Origin: JBDNBY01 sp039767595
GTDB taxonomy: Bacteria > Pseudomonadota > Alphaproteobacteria > Rhodobacterales > Rhodobacteraceae
Direction of reading: 5' to 3'
Length of the DNA stretch: 6,842 bases
NCBI GenBank assembly: GCA_039767595.1
Contig: JBDNBY010000166.1
Location: 1 to 6,842 of the forward strand
Part shown: positions 6,319-6,842 of the stretch, one piece after another
How positions within the stretch are numbered: the stretch's first letter is position 1
How the letters are laid out: each line of letters starts with the position of its first letter
Program-made: the position numbers and the translations under genes
Notes under the pieces: model-generated
Told to the model about the DNA's origin: nothing
Databases searched by the model: none
The model's input: only the letters and a program-made list of their open reading frames with translations

Positions 6319-6341
6319 CCCTTCTCCAAAAGTCCACAGGA

Positions 6342-6369
6342 TTGACACAGTGTCATCGGACTAAATCAT
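6342..6369 (+). promoter_or_regulatory. Candidate promoter of the Hint-like gene
   Basis: A perfect TTGACA (6342-6347), a 16-nt spacer and AATCAT (6364-6369, four of six to the -10 consensus) point toward the gene starting at 6394, giving a short leader of roughly 18 nt. The -35 hexamer overlaps a 13-bp palindrome, consistent with control by a bound dimer. Confidence 0.5.
6343..6355. promoter_or_regulatory. Palindromic operator-like site TGACAC-A-GTGTCA
   Basis: Two perfect 6-bp arms around a single central base, overlapping the -35 hexamer of the plus-strand promoter and lying 37 bp upstream of the rnhB ATG. A dimeric regulator bound here could affect both divergent genes. No regulator gene is present in the window, so its identity is unknown. 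Confidence 0.45.
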
Positions 6370-6382
6370 GGTAGCACCGTAT

Positions 6383-6389
6383 AGGGGGG
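6383..6389 (+). promoter_or_regulatory. Ribosome binding site of the Hint-like gene
   Basis: AGGGGGG ends 4 nt before the ATG at 6394. An in-frame TAG at 6382-6384 blocks any longer start, so the ATG at 6394 is secure. Confidence 0.6.
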
Positions 6390-6393
6390 TCTC

Positions 6394-6842
6394 ATGTTTG
6401 TAACTGTCAAAAATGCTTATGGCGCCATTTCAGAGGTACCAGCACCCTCGAACAGAGTTAAGGCCAAACGCGGCATAATGCCGATCACGCGTCTGCGCGA
6501 GGGCACACAGATCGAGAGCACAGATGGTGCCTATGTGACCGTCGAATATGCTTTTCGGGCAGATCTGCAGCTACAGGCCGTCGGGCTTGAGGCAATCAAA
6601 ATCGCCAAAGGCGCCTTTGGCCCCGATTTACCCCAGCATGACACGATCGTGAGCAAAGAGACACGTCTCTTTCTCTCCTCCCCTTTGATTGCTGGACTCG
6701 TGGGGCACTCAGGGGGTCTCTTCCCTGCCGGACATTTGACGATCTTCCAAGGCGTTGATCCGCTGCCTGCAGATGATCACGTTGTGGTCCATCATATCAT
6801 GGCGGCCACCGTGTGTTTGATCAATACAAACGGGTTATGGGT
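6394..6842 (+). CDS. Hint_2-like protein without catalytic residues (partial)
   Basis: The first 149 codons of a gene cut by the right edge. Function unknown. The segment KIAKGAFGPDLPQHDTIVS (about 69-87), followed by ETRLFL and a later VVHHIMAATVCLINTNGLW (about 131-149), follows the pattern of Hint_2 (hedgehog/intein-type) domains, where I recall roughly 'RAGALG..LPxRDLLVSPxHRxLL ... YxHxxFDxHEVVxANG'. The residues needed for self-cleavage appear to be missing. No Cys stands before the GIMPITRLREGT segment (27-38), and the SPxH His is replaced (SKET, Thr90). No signal peptide or membrane segment is seen. Codons such as ATA, TTA and CTA appear, slightly unlike the flanking housekeeping genes. 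The match is from memory of the family pattern, so the assignment is moderate to weak. It is transcribed divergently from rnhB, probably from the TTGACA promoter. Confidence 0.5.
   Translation, partial: MFVTVKNAYGAISEVPAPSNRVKAKRGIMPITRLREGTQIESTDGAYVTVEYAFRADLQLQAVGLEAIKIAKGAFGPDLPQHDTIVSKETRLFLSSPLIAGLVGHSGGLFPAGHLTIFQGVDPLPADDHVVVHHIMAATVCLINTNGLW

Noticed and set aside
6331..6339. DnaA-box-like sequence agtccacag upstream of rnhB
   Set aside because: Only about six of nine positions fit TTATCCACA and no second box lies nearby.
6307..6360. Search for a minus-strand rnhB promoter
   Set aside because: ATGACA with a 17-nt spacer gives ACTTTT, too poor a -10 to report; other hexamer pairs have wrong spacing.

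Overview
The window looks like chromosomal DNA from an alphaproteobacterium of the Rhodobacteraceae, probably a marine roseobacter-type strain of moderate GC. This is inferred from three things: a CcrM-type GANTC methyltransferase, an FtsK with a long Pro/Gln/Ala-rich linker, and a Hint_2-like protein of a type common in that family. No rRNA, tRNA, insertion sequence, CRISPR array or phage gene was seen.

Layout, right to left. Five genes on the minus strand run rnhB (RNase HII, 6306-5680), ccrM (5579-4464), a DapC-type aminotransferase (4318-3119), ftsK (3122-147), and the first 20 codons of an exported protein (62 to beyond 1), probably lolA. A sixth gene at the right edge (6394 onward, plus strand) is divergent from rnhB and cut by the window end; it resembles a Hint_2 domain lacking its catalytic residues. 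In three genes (rnhB, ccrM, aminotransferase) the longest open frame begins upstream of the likely start. Shine-Dalgarno placement supports the shorter starts at 6306, 5579 and 4318.

The minus-strand genes share a housekeeping and cell-cycle theme: removal of ribonucleotides from DNA, cell-cycle adenine methylation, supply of diaminopimelate for lysine and peptidoglycan, chromosome translocation at the septum, and probably lipoprotein export. The aminotransferase and ftsK overlap by 4 bp and are probably translationally coupled. About 100 bp separates rnhB from ccrM and 145 bp separates ccrM from the aminotransferase, so these may be separately controlled.

The non-coding signals are the most interesting part. 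I found only five GANTC sites in the whole window, and three lie within 39 bp directly upstream of ccrM, overlapping a candidate sigma-70 promoter. This suggests autoregulation by methylation. A GC hairpin followed by seven T's abuts the ccrM ribosome binding site. The ccrM-aminotransferase gap holds two strong hairpins plus a set of competing complementary segments. The divergent rnhB/Hint-like intergenic region has a perfect TTGACA hexamer embedded in a 13-bp palindrome. No clearly undescribed multi-gene system is visible; the ccrM control region and the Hint-like gene are the best leads.
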